A DNA stretch of 6,471 nucleotides from Candidatus Saccharicenans sp. (GTDB lineage: Bacteria > Acidobacteriota > Aminicenantia > Aminicenantales > Saccharicenantaceae), in contig JANLGB010000055.1 of NCBI GenBank assembly GCA_024653405.1, forward strand, positions 264-6,734, in the 5' to 3' direction. The notes under the pieces were generated by a model. It worked only from the letters and a program-made list of their open reading frames with translations. It was not told the DNA's origin and did no database searches. Position numbers and translations under genes: made by a program. Below, piece by piece: positions 1 through 6,454 of this stretch; position 1 is the first letter of the stretch, and every line of letters begins with the position of its first letter.

Positions 1-1041
1 TTCCAGATATACCTCGACGGACAGCTTATAGCCCGCTACAACGGGACCCACGAAACCCACAAGATTTACAAAAAGGTTAGCCTGGAGAAAGGCAAGCCGG
101 TTGCCCTGAAGATTGAATTCAGCCACCGGGCCCGCACCGCCCGCATGCACCTGCTGTGGAAAAAGCCGGCTGCGGATGCCACAAAACAGGCCGTGGCCGC
201 CGCCCGGCGGGCTGAAGCCGTGGTGCTTTTCCTCGGCCTTTCTCCGCGGCTGGAAGGTGAAGAAATGGAGGTGCCGGTGCCCGGGTTTAAGGGCGGTGAC
301 CGCCTGAGCCTGGGCTTACCGGCCAACCAGGTCAAACTCCTGGAAGAAGTAGCCAAAGCTGCCGCGGGCAAACCGGTAGTGCTAGTTCTTCTCAACGGCA
401 GCCCGCTGTCCGTCACCCGGGCGGTCGAACTGGTGCCGGCCATAGTTGAAGCCTGGTACCCTGGCCAGGCCGCCGGCCAGGCCATCGCCGGGGTGCTGTT
501 CGGTGATTATAACCCAGCCGGCCGTCTGCCAGTTACTTTTTACAAATCCAGTGACGACCTGCCGGCTTTCACCGACTACCGGATGGAAGGCCGCACCTAC
601 CGCTATTTTAAGAAAGAGCCCCTGTTTCCATTTGGTTATGGCCTCAGCTACACCAGATTCCGCTATTCAAATCTCGTGGCCCCCAAGTCGCTGAAGGCGG
701 GAGAGGAACTGTCCATATCGGTAGAAGTTAGAAATGCCGGGCCACGCGACGGAGAAGAAGTGGTCCAGGTCTATCTCAGCCGCCCAGAATCCAGGTCGCC
801 GGTTAACCCGGTCCGCTGGCTGGCCGCCTATAAAAGAATTTTCCTGCGAACTGGTGAGAAACAGAAAATTACTCTGACCGTGCGGCCGCGTGAGATGATG
901 ACCTACGATAGCAGCGGTAACCCGGTTATTGAGCCAGGGACCATGATCATCTCAGCCGGCGGTCAGCAGCCCGGGTTTAAGGGCAGATTGTCAGTTCCAA
1001 CCACCGAAACCCTGAGCCGGGAGATTAAACTCAAGCTATAG
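1..1041 (+). CDS. Glycoside hydrolase family 3 beta-glycosidase, C-terminal part (5' end outside window)
   Basis: This is the last 346 codons of a GH3 enzyme; the frame is open from base 1 and stops at TAG 1039-1041. Fragment residues 1-53 look like the end of a PA14 domain (IYLDGQLI, a paired-strand pattern, then MHLLWKKP), a carbohydrate-binding insert known in many GH3 enzymes. Residues ~60-195 are the GH3 C-terminal alpha/beta sandwich: GLSPRLEGEEM (79-89), PGFKGGDR, NQVKLLEE, then the family motifs AWYPGQ (151-156) and NPAGRLPVTFY (171-181). FPFGYGLSYT (209-218) leads into the fibronectin-III-like C-terminal domain (RNAGPRDGEEVVQVYLS, about 244-260). By family knowledge the enzyme removes terminal beta-linked glucose or xylose from oligosaccharides. 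The nucleophile Asp lies in the missing N-terminal barrel; the LEGEEM acidic cluster (about 84-89) may hold the acid/base Glu, which is inference. Signal peptide and exact substrate cannot be judged. The gene converges on the minus-strand cupredoxin-like gene. Confidence 0.95.
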   Translation, partial: FQIYLDGQLIARYNGTHETHKIYKKVSLEKGKPVALKIEFSHRARTARMHLLWKKPAADATKQAVAAARRAEAVVLFLGLSPRLEGEEMEVPVPGFKGGDRLSLGLPANQVKLLEEVAKAAAGKPVVLVLLNGSPLSVTRAVELVPAIVEAWYPGQAAGQAIAGVLFGDYNPAGRLPVTFYKSSDDLPAFTDYRMEGRTYRYFKKEPLFPFGYGLSYTRFRYSNLVAPKSLKAGEELSISVEVRNAGPRDGEEVVQVYLSRPESRSPVNPVRWLAAYKRIFLRTGEKQKITLTVRPREMMTYDSSGNPVIEPGTMIISAGGQQPGFKGRLSVPTTETLSREIKLKL

Positions 1042-1100
1042 AAATTCTTGGTAGCCCTGGGTTGCGGTCGCTAAGGTTAAAATAATTACGGCTGGTGTTT

Positions 1101-1140
1101 TTAAGAATACGGCTCCAGGAAAAAGCCAGTTGATTCTTTA
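1101..1140. repeat. Imperfect inverted repeat between convergent genes
   Basis: Outer arms TTAAGAAT (1101-1108) and ATTCTTTA (1133-1140) pair at seven of eight positions. Inner arms GGCT (1111-1114) and AGCC (1124-1127) also pair around a 9-base loop. The element sits 60 bp after the GH3 stop and about 125 bp beyond the stop of the opposing gene. T-rich and A-rich bases flank it (GTGTTTTTAAG on the left), so a weak bidirectional terminator is possible, but the GC core is only four pairs and bulges separate it from the outer stem. The rest of the gap (1042-1265) shows only short AT-rich tracts and a GAGCC/GGCTC pair at 1231-1255; no gene is visible there. Confidence 0.35.
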
Positions 1141-1265
1141 GCTTAAATTCAGGTTCAGACCCAAAAAATATTAGATTATCTTCTTTTCCCGGAACCAAAA
1201 AACAAGTTCAAAACGTAAGCTGCTTTTTAGGAGCCAACAACTTGATAACAGGCTCAGTCCTGATA

Positions 1266-1637
1266 CTAACCTCCCGGCCCACGACCATCAGGTGGGCGAA
1301 TGATTATCTCCGGGTCCTCAACCAGTATCTGATCATGAACGTAAGCCGCAACCAAATAATGATAATGCCCGGCCGGAGCACAACTCAGGACACCGGTTTC
1401 AATCGCTTTGGGAATCTTGGGTTCGAGCCGAGTCAGGTAATAAGGCTTCTGCAGAGGCATAAAAGGTGATTTAATTACGATACCAAAAGGAAAATCCTCC
1501 CCGCCCCTCCATTTCCAGATGATCCTGTCGCCCAGGTTGACTACCAGGCTGGCCGGGTCGCATTTCAGCTGGTGGTCAGGGGTAAATATCAATTCCACCA
1601 GGTGGGTCACCGGGGCTTTTTCTTTTTCGATTGTCAT
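1266..1637 (-). CDS. Small cupredoxin-fold-like protein, function unknown
   Basis: The gene encodes 123 residues, ATG at 1637-1635, TAG at 1268-1266. A strong Shine-Dalgarno (AAGGAG, 6 nt upstream) fixes the start. The pattern is that of a single cupredoxin-like beta sandwich: a GD.I.W turn (LGDRIIWKW, 35-43), a DFPFGIVI strand (48-55), an SPF loop (57-59), then a Y.Y strand after a PAG turn (HYHYLVAAYV, 91-100) and a terminal EDPEIIIRPP (107-116). No signal peptide or membrane segment is seen, so it should be cytoplasmic. The segment C86-APAG-H91 resembles the azurin Cys-x4-His copper loop, but the first His ligand is replaced (GGEDFPFG) and the axial Met position is Leu or Val; a working type 1 copper site is therefore unlikely. 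The C-terminus (DGRGPGG) is short and polar. It lies 155 bp downstream of the kinase gene on the same strand, and no good promoter was found in between, so read-through from the kinase gene is plausible. The fold assignment is by eye and tentative; that the gene is real is well supported. Confidence 0.8.
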   Translation of the reverse strand: MTIEKEKAPVTHLVELIFTPDHQLKCDPASLVVNLGDRIIWKWRGGEDFPFGIVIKSPFMPLQKPYYLTRLEPKIPKAIETGVLSCAPAGHYHYLVAAYVHDQILVEDPEIIIRPPDGRGPGG

Positions 1638-1640
1638 TTT

Positions 1641-1649
1641 CCTCTCCTT
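1641..1649 (-). promoter_or_regulatory. Ribosome binding site of the cupredoxin-like gene
   Basis: On the minus strand AAGGAGAGG precedes the ATG at 1637. The AAGGAG core ends 6 nt before the start codon, which is near-ideal spacing and confirms both the gene and its start. Confidence 0.85.
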
Positions 1650-1653
1650 AATA

Positions 1654-1667
1654 AGTTAGAAGTTAGA
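1654..1667. repeat. Perfect tandem heptamer in the 5' leader of the cupredoxin-like gene
   Basis: AGTTAGA occurs twice back to back (1654-1660 and 1661-1667); on the coding (minus) strand it reads TCTAACT TCTAACT, ending four bases before the AAGGAG ribosome binding site. It could be a regulator site or mRNA element controlling translation, or simply a chance slippage duplication. The remainder of the gap to the kinase stop (1668-1792) holds no gene, convincing promoter or clear terminator. Confidence 0.5.
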
Positions 1668-1792
1668 GACGGCCAACTTATCACCGCACTATCTTCAATG
1701 TTTATCTATGTTAATCAGGTGCCAGGCCCTGTTTCTTCTGGATCTTCCTCCAGCCATTTCGACTGTCGGGCACAAAACATAATTATCAGGTC

Positions 1793-4489
1793 CTATCTAT
1801 TTCTCCCCATTATTTCGTTGAATTCTGGAGCCCGGCGCAAGCCGGCCAGAAACGGTTCCCTTAAAACTTCTCCCTTCGGCCCTTTCAGGGCCACATATTT
1901 CCTCAGGGCCTGGAGGGCATCCTCTCTGTCCCCTGATAGCTCGTAGACTATAACCGACTTGAGTACCACAGTCGGGTCATCGGGCTGAATTTTCAGAGAT
2001 TCAGAGATCTCGGCCGAAGCCCTATCGGTCTCCTGCCTTTTGGCCAGGTAAACAGCCAGGCTCGAACGCAACCCGGCGTTGCCTCTATCGGAAGCCAGCC
2101 TCTGTTCAGCCAGTTCTATGGCCCGGTCATAGGCCTGCCTGGACTTTTCCTCATATCCCGGGACAAAATGGGCGGCATCGGCCAGGTTTCCCCACAGCAT
2201 CGGGTCATTTTTTTCATAAGTTAGGGCTGATTCGCTCATGGCCACGGCATCAGCATAGCGTCCGCGATAAAAGTACAGATACCCGAGATTAGAACAGGCA
2301 TCAGGATTCCGCCTGATAGCATTGGACCGCCCAAACATCTCCTCGGCCCGAAGGTCGTCGCCGAGCTTGAAGTACGTCCCCCCCAGATTGTTGAGTCCGT
2401 TAATGTTACCAGGGGCCACCCGGGTTACTTGCAGATACATATCCCTGGCTTTATCCAGCCGCCCCTGGTAAAAATAAAAAAGGCCCAGATAGCTCAGGGC
2501 CACCCAGTAATCAGGACGCAGGCCCAGGGCTTCGAGGTAGGTCGCTTCAGCCAGATCTGGCCTCTTCTGGATGCTATAGATCTGAGCCAGGTTAATCAGA
2601 GCATCAAAAAACCAGACCGAATTTCGGTCAACCATTTGAGCTTCACGGATGGCTTCCTCATAGCGCCCCAAACCGTGGTAGATGCGGCAGAGAGACAGAT
2701 GGGCCCGGTCATCTACCCCACTCAGCTGGAGGGCCTCCTGGAGATAACTCTCAGCCTTGGTAACCAAAGCCTTATCCCCGTTCAAGGCAAACAGCCACCA
2801 GCAGGCCCGACCGAGGTCGAGCATGGCAGTAGCAAATGACGGGTCAATCTTTACCACGTCTTCAAAAAATTCAACCGACCGCCTGGCATTATCCACTCCC
2901 TCCCGGGAAAAGAAAGCCTGACCCTGAAGGTAAGTTCTGAAAGCCAGCGGCCTGGTGGTACCTCCCCGGGCCAGAATGGCCCTGGCTCCTGGTCGAATCG
3001 GGATGCCGATAGTCCTGGCCAGTTCCAGGGCCAGGTCTTCCTGCCAGGTTGAGACATTAGCCAGGTTATCGGTCCGGGTCATGGTCCCAAAGTTGCGCAA
3101 GGTCCGGGCATCAATCACATTTACAGAAACCGTCAGCATCTCCCCGGCTAGCCTGAGAGTCCCGGTCAGAACCAGGCCAGCCCCCAGGAAGCGCCTGGCG
3201 TCAGCCGCTTCCCGCACTTCATAAGTCTCTATATGACGGAGAGGGGAAATCCACGATTGGTTTCCCATGAAAGCCAGCTGACTCAGCTGGCCGTGGAGTA
3301 AACCAGACAGGCCATCGGCCATCGTTTGTTCGACCTCAGTTCCAGTAATGGATTTCAGGGGAAGCAAAACCAGGTGCTTATTCCTGACTGCAGGACCCAG
3401 ACCTGCATATTCTTTAAGCCGCTGGCGCCAGCCGGGAACTACCAGCACCACTGCCGTCAGCACTGCCACCACACCCAGGACAGCCGCCCGGCGGTAAAAT
3501 TTTCTCGTGATTCCGGGATGAAATCTCCGACCCTCTAAGAGAGATTTCAGGGCCGCGGCCATCTCCCGGGCCGAAGGAAAACGGTCATCCGGGTCCTTGG
3601 CCAGTGCTTTTTCCACCACCGCCGCCAGGTCCCGCGGTATTTCCAGGGGCAGACTCTTAATCGGCCGGAGCCTCTTGTGGACTATAGAATAGGCACAGGC
3701 CGGTTCGGTATCCCCCTCAAACGGCAGGTGGCCGGTAAGCATCTCGTACATGACCACTCCCAGTGACCAGACATCTGTCCTGGCATCGATTTCCCCGCCC
3801 GTCAACTGCTCTGGCGACATGTAAGCCAGGGTGCCGAGCACCGTGCCCGGGCGGGTGAGATGAGCCTCACCGGCCAGCTTGGCCAGCCCGAAATCCAGCA
3901 GCTTGACCTGTCCCTCCTCGGTAATGATGATATTGGCCGGCTTAACGTCGCGGTGAATTATCCCGTGGTCGTGGGCCGCCGCCAGGCCTTCGGCAATTTG
4001 CAGGGCCAGGGATAAAGTTTCATCAACATTGAGGGGGCCGCGGCGGATGCGGCTTTTAAGGCTTTCACCCTTGTAAAAGGCCATAGCCATGAAGGTCTGC
4101 TGTTCTTCGGTCTCGCCTATTTCATAAATGGTAAAGATATTGGGGTGGTCGAGGGCCGAGGCGGCCTGGGCTTCGTGAATGAATCGCTCCCTGGCCCGTT
4201 CCTCACCCAGTAATTCCGCCGGGAGAAACTTGAGTGCGATCGAACGTTTCAGCCGGATATCCTGGGCCTCAAAGACCACTCCCATCCCGCCTTGGCCAAC
4301 CTGGCGGAGGATCTGGTATTTACCGGCAATCAGCTGGCCCTTCCCGGGCCAGAGGGTTTCCTGGGCAGAGATGGTCAGAGTCGGCTTAGCCTCCAAGTCA
4401 CCCGACGAGGAAAGCGGCGTGCCACATTGGCCGCAAAATTTCTGGGTGTCAATGTTGGCGGTGCCGCATTTGGAACAATTCTGGCTCAT
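1793..4489 (-). CDS. Membrane-anchored Ser/Thr protein kinase with N-terminal zinc ribbon, TolB-N/FlgO-like domain and TPR array
   Basis: This 898-residue protein is complete (ATG 4489-4487, TAG 1795-1793). An in-frame TAG seven codons upstream makes this ATG the first possible Met; its ribosome site is a modest GGGGAAGG 3 nt away. Domains in order: zinc ribbon C5-x2-C8-x10-C19-x2-C22; Hanks-type kinase about 58-318; hydrophobic transmembrane segment about 335-354; an alpha/beta domain about 371-500 resembling TolB-N/FlgO (VLLPLKS, then ADGLSGLL, then LVLTGTLRLAGEMLTVSVNV); and about nine or ten TPR-like repeats from 515 to 875. The kinase keeps every key residue: glycine loop GQGGMG (65-70), ATP lysine K87, alpha-C Glu E106, HRD with catalytic D181, N186, D199-F-G, activation-loop Thr 212/216/220, and SPE (225-227). 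It should be active, phosphorylating Ser/Thr in the cytoplasm, with the TolB-N-like and TPR parts across the membrane as sensor or scaffold (inferred topology). The ligand and substrates are unknown. The gene has its own promoter at 4594-4622. Confidence 0.96.
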   Translation of the reverse strand: MSQNCSKCGTANIDTQKFCGQCGTPLSSSGDLEAKPTLTISAQETLWPGKGQLIAGKYQILRQVGQGGMGVVFEAQDIRLKRSIALKFLPAELLGEERARERFIHEAQAASALDHPNIFTIYEIGETEEQQTFMAMAFYKGESLKSRIRRGPLNVDETLSLALQIAEGLAAAHDHGIIHRDVKPANIIITEEGQVKLLDFGLAKLAGEAHLTRPGTVLGTLAYMSPEQLTGGEIDARTDVWSLGVVMYEMLTGHLPFEGDTEPACAYSIVHKRLRPIKSLPLEIPRDLAAVVEKALAKDPDDRFPSAREMAAALKSLLEGRRFHPGITRKFYRRAAVLGVVAVLTAVVLVVPGWRQRLKEYAGLGPAVRNKHLVLLPLKSITGTEVEQTMADGLSGLLHGQLSQLAFMGNQSWISPLRHIETYEVREAADARRFLGAGLVLTGTLRLAGEMLTVSVNVIDARTLRNFGTMTRTDNLANVSTWQEDLALELARTIGIPIRPGARAILARGGTTRPLAFRTYLQGQAFFSREGVDNARRSVEFFEDVVKIDPSFATAMLDLGRACWWLFALNGDKALVTKAESYLQEALQLSGVDDRAHLSLCRIYHGLGRYEEAIREAQMVDRNSVWFFDALINLAQIYSIQKRPDLAEATYLEALGLRPDYWVALSYLGLFYFYQGRLDKARDMYLQVTRVAPGNINGLNNLGGTYFKLGDDLRAEEMFGRSNAIRRNPDACSNLGYLYFYRGRYADAVAMSESALTYEKNDPMLWGNLADAAHFVPGYEEKSRQAYDRAIELAEQRLASDRGNAGLRSSLAVYLAKRQETDRASAEISESLKIQPDDPTVVLKSVIVYELSGDREDALQALRKYVALKGPKGEVLREPFLAGLRRAPEFNEIMGRNR

Positions 4490-4593
4490 TGGCCTTCCCC
4501 GGTATCTCTACCTAATTCGTTCAGGCCGGCTTTTGAAGATAAAACCCCTGGCTTCTTGAGGTCGGTTGAGCTGAGATCTTCCCCTCCTCGAAT

Positions 4594-4622
4594 ATAATAA
4601 GGTTACGAGCGAAAATAGTCAA
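4594..4622 (-). promoter_or_regulatory. Sigma70-like promoter of the kinase gene
   Basis: On the minus strand a -35 TTGACT (4622-4617, five of six consensus bases) is separated by 17 bp from a -10 TATTAT (4599-4594, five of six). Transcription would start near 4588-4587, giving a leader of about 98 nt to the ATG at 4489. A run GAGGAGGGG lies right at the expected 5' end of the transcript, with no start codon following it within 15 nt. The 260-bp gap 4490-4749 holds no other gene I can support. Confidence 0.7.
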
Positions 4623-4710
4623 ATAATAAAAATCCGCGGTGGGGACTTCAGAAAAACGCCTTCTTAAAAACCAATCTTCTTCTGCCCTGCCTTCCCGTTG
4701 GTAGTTTGGC

Positions 4711-4723
4711 CCAGCACTGCTGG
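4711..4723. other. Short perfect stem-loop downstream of the isomerase-like gene
   Basis: CCAGC-ACT-GCTGG is a 5-bp perfect hairpin with a 3-base loop; an alternative pairing CCCAG (4710-4714) with CTGGG (4726-4730) overlaps it. It begins 27 nt past the TAA of the minus-strand gene ending at 4750, where a terminator would be expected, but no T tract follows on either strand, so an intrinsic terminator is not established. Confidence 0.3.
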
Positions 4724-4749
4724 AACTGGGATAGTTGGGGTATTGCCTT

Positions 4750-6327
4750 TTACAGACAATCCCACTCGATCTTAACCCGGCGCAAAGCATAGCCAACTTC
4801 GCGCAGATAATCGCCATAGCCCGTCATCCAGTGAAATCCAGGCATTCTCCTGGCCAGAAGCTGGCTGTCTTTATCAAAGCTGACCTCGATCTGCGAACGG
4901 CAAATGGGCAGGAAGGGAGCTTCCTCGATTTTCCCGGCCAGCCCCACCCATCTTTTGGCCGCAAAATCGGGAATGATATTGGTCACTATCTGCCCCTTAC
5001 TCATCTCCACCTTGGGCGCTGCCCCGTAATCCGATTCAAAGTGAGTCAGGATCCGGGCCGGTTCCAGAGTCTTACCATCCATTCTTCTTGGAGCAGTACA
5101 ATGGGCCAGGGTTATCAGGCCCTGGTGGGGATAGGTTGGGTCATTGAGGAAAACAGGTTTGCCCGAGGTGTTGGCCAACAGTATCCCGGCCGGGATGACC
5201 ACAAAATCCGATTCGCAGAAAGCCAGGTAGCCGGCGTCATTCAACAGGCTCAGCGTTAAGCAGGCCGAGGTTTCAGCGATAGGCATAATTGTACCCATGC
5301 AGCCATTGATGGTTATAGCCCGGCAATCGGCTTTTTTCATCAAAGCCACAAAGACTTCTTCCAGCAGGAAGGCATTCCGGACGAAATTGAGGTCGGTCTC
5401 GAGTCTGGTTCCGGAAAGTTTAAGATAGTCACCGGCTCTTTGCTGGGCCCTTTTAATAGCCGCGGAGTCGTTCTTGGCTTCCTTGATGATTCGACCCAGT
5501 TCCTCATAGGAAACCGTCCTGAGGTCAAACTTCCACTTTTCTTCCACCAATTTCGGCACCACTCCAGGCGGCTGGGCCCAGGCATCAGGCCCGCCGACCG
5601 CCACAATCCTGGTGCCGAGGGTGTTCTTTAAGCCGCAGAGCGCCCTCAGACGCCAGAGCAGCTCATCCTGGCTGTCTATCACCACGTCGCTGTCGTCCAC
5701 CCGCTCCAAAGCCAGATGGTCAGTATGCTGTCTCAGATAGCGCGGGCTGATGATCTCATACCAGAGATAGACCGGGCCCGAGCGGTGACGGCAGAAGAAA
5801 ATCAACTCCTTGCCGGTTTCTTCCAGCTTGCGGAAAGTATCCAGCCAGCCGCCGGCGGCATAGACAATGATGACATCGGCCGAGGCCAGGTCTTCTTTCA
5901 GCCTGTCTATTTCTGCCGCACTCTTAATCCCAGAAACCGGCAGAAATTCAACCGGGAAATCGGCCTTCTTTTTCAATAAAAAGAGTTCGCCCCGAATCCG
6001 GGCCAGTTCCTCTTCAGCCTGAGCCTGGGTCTGGAGGCCGCCCCAGGCCCGCCAGCTTGTCTGGTGAGCCCGGACGGGAATATCATAAACCAGAATGGGT
6101 TTTACCCGGAGCGGGCTTCGGTAATCGGCCAACGGCTCAATCGGGAGTGTCGCCGTCAAAGCTTTCCAGGAAACATTCTTGAGCCCGAGGGTCCCCAGGG
6201 TGGTGAAGCCAACCCCTTTCAGAAAACTCCGCCTCGACAGAGTGCTTATCGAGGTAGGGCTGGAGCCGCCAGCCGGGCAGCACCAGGCCTGTCCGGGAAA
6301 ATGGTCGTGGTGGTCAGACTGGCTCAT
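4750..6327 (-). CDS. Tat-signal protein with L-fucose/L-arabinose-isomerase-like fold
   Basis: The gene encodes 525 residues (ATG 6327-6325, TAA 4752-4750), with the start set by AGGAGG 6 nt upstream. A textbook twin-arginine motif SRRSFLK (31-37) precedes a mildly hydrophobic stretch (38-54), so Tat export of a folded, probably metal-loaded protein is expected. No clean A-x-A cleavage site is visible; retention as a membrane anchor is possible. The n-region is long (30 residues) and rich in His and Cys (HHDH 6-9, CC 16-17). The body resembles the FucI/AraA isomerase fold: Rossmann-like N-terminal segments (KPILVYDIPV 76-85; ADVIIVYAAGGW 150-161; GTRIVAVGGPDAW 238-250), then the C-terminal signature with ETSACLTLSLLNDAG (352-366), CESD (371-374), LAHCTAPRRMDG (407-418) and THFESDYG (428-435). 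E372, D374, H409 and H429 are candidate metal or substrate ligands by analogy. These folds interconvert aldoses and ketoses; the actual substrate, and whether this one is catalytic, cannot be told. It is the first gene of the minus-strand run, 260 bp ahead of the kinase. Confidence 0.9.
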   Translation of the reverse strand: MSQSDHHDHFPGQAWCCPAGGSSPTSISTLSRRSFLKGVGFTTLGTLGLKNVSWKALTATLPIEPLADYRSPLRVKPILVYDIPVRAHQTSWRAWGGLQTQAQAEEELARIRGELFLLKKKADFPVEFLPVSGIKSAAEIDRLKEDLASADVIIVYAAGGWLDTFRKLEETGKELIFFCRHRSGPVYLWYEIISPRYLRQHTDHLALERVDDSDVVIDSQDELLWRLRALCGLKNTLGTRIVAVGGPDAWAQPPGVVPKLVEEKWKFDLRTVSYEELGRIIKEAKNDSAAIKRAQQRAGDYLKLSGTRLETDLNFVRNAFLLEEVFVALMKKADCRAITINGCMGTIMPIAETSACLTLSLLNDAGYLAFCESDFVVIPAGILLANTSGKPVFLNDPTYPHQGLITLAHCTAPRRMDGKTLEPARILTHFESDYGAAPKVEMSKGQIVTNIIPDFAAKRWVGLAGKIEEAPFLPICRSQIEVSFDKDSQLLARRMPGFHWMTGYGDYLREVGYALRRVKIEWDCL

Positions 6328-6333
6328 CTTCTT

Positions 6334-6339
6334 CCTCCT
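6334..6339 (-). promoter_or_regulatory. Ribosome binding site of the isomerase-like Tat gene
   Basis: AGGAGG on the minus strand sits 6 nt before the ATG at 6327. This supports the long N-terminal extension before the twin arginines as genuinely translated, because no other Met occurs in the first 300 residues. Confidence 0.85.
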
Positions 6340-6403
6340 GAGGCCTTTTTACAACAAAGACTTAGTCCAAATCAATTTAAAAAGAGCCTCCTCTATTTTA
6401 TTT

Positions 6404-6433
6404 TTGACAAGAACTCCGCTCTCGAATTATACT
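6404..6433 (+). promoter_or_regulatory. Near-consensus sigma70 promoter reading rightward out of the window
   Basis: A perfect -35 TTGACA (6404-6409) and a -10 TATACT (6428-6433, five of six) are 18 bp apart. The stretch just upstream (CTATTTTATTT) is A/T-rich like an UP element. Transcription would begin near 6440-6441 and leave the window at 6471, so its gene lies mostly outside. An ATG at 6441-6443 opens a frame that stays open to the edge, which would make a leaderless start possible but unproven. Confidence 0.7.
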
Positions 6434-6454
6434 TCCGCTGATGCGGGCTGAACG
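6426..6454 (-). promoter_or_regulatory. Minus-strand -10 element, probable promoter of the Tat isomerase-like gene
   Basis: A perfect TATAAT lies on the minus strand at 6431-6426, overlapping the -10 of the rightward promoter. The -35 region about 17 bp upstream (CGTTCA, 6454-6449) matches the consensus poorly. Transcription would start near 6419 and give a leader of about 90 nt. This is the best candidate promoter for the gene starting at 6327. Confidence 0.45.

Noticed and set aside
1231..1255. GAGCC/GGCTC inverted repeat as a terminator of the cupredoxin-like gene
   Set aside because: Five pairs with a 15-base loop and no T tract on the transcribed strand; could be chance.
1648..1681. Candidate promoter TTGGCC-17-TATTAA for the cupredoxin-like gene
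   Set aside because: Both boxes match at four of six positions only, and transcription would start beyond the ribosome binding site.
1715..1740. REP-like GGTGCCAGGC sequence downstream of the kinase
   Set aside because: The arms pair at only a few positions, there is one copy only, and no REP-associated transposase is present.
2429..2839. 136-codon plus-strand reading frame inside the kinase gene
   Set aside because: It is antisense to the TPR repeats, which explain this region fully.
4521..4817. 98-codon minus-strand reading frame between the kinase and the isomerase-like gene
   Set aside because: It overlaps the end of the isomerase-like gene in another frame, covers the kinase promoter, has low-complexity composition and shows no recognisable domain.
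4735..5259. 174-codon plus-strand reading frame
   Set aside because: It lies antisense inside the isomerase-like gene, has no family resemblance, and the opposite strand encodes the conserved isomerase motifs here.
6348..6375. Candidate promoter TTGATT-16-TGTAAA for the isomerase-like gene
   Set aside because: The -10 is poor; the perfect TATAAT at 6431-6426 is a better candidate.
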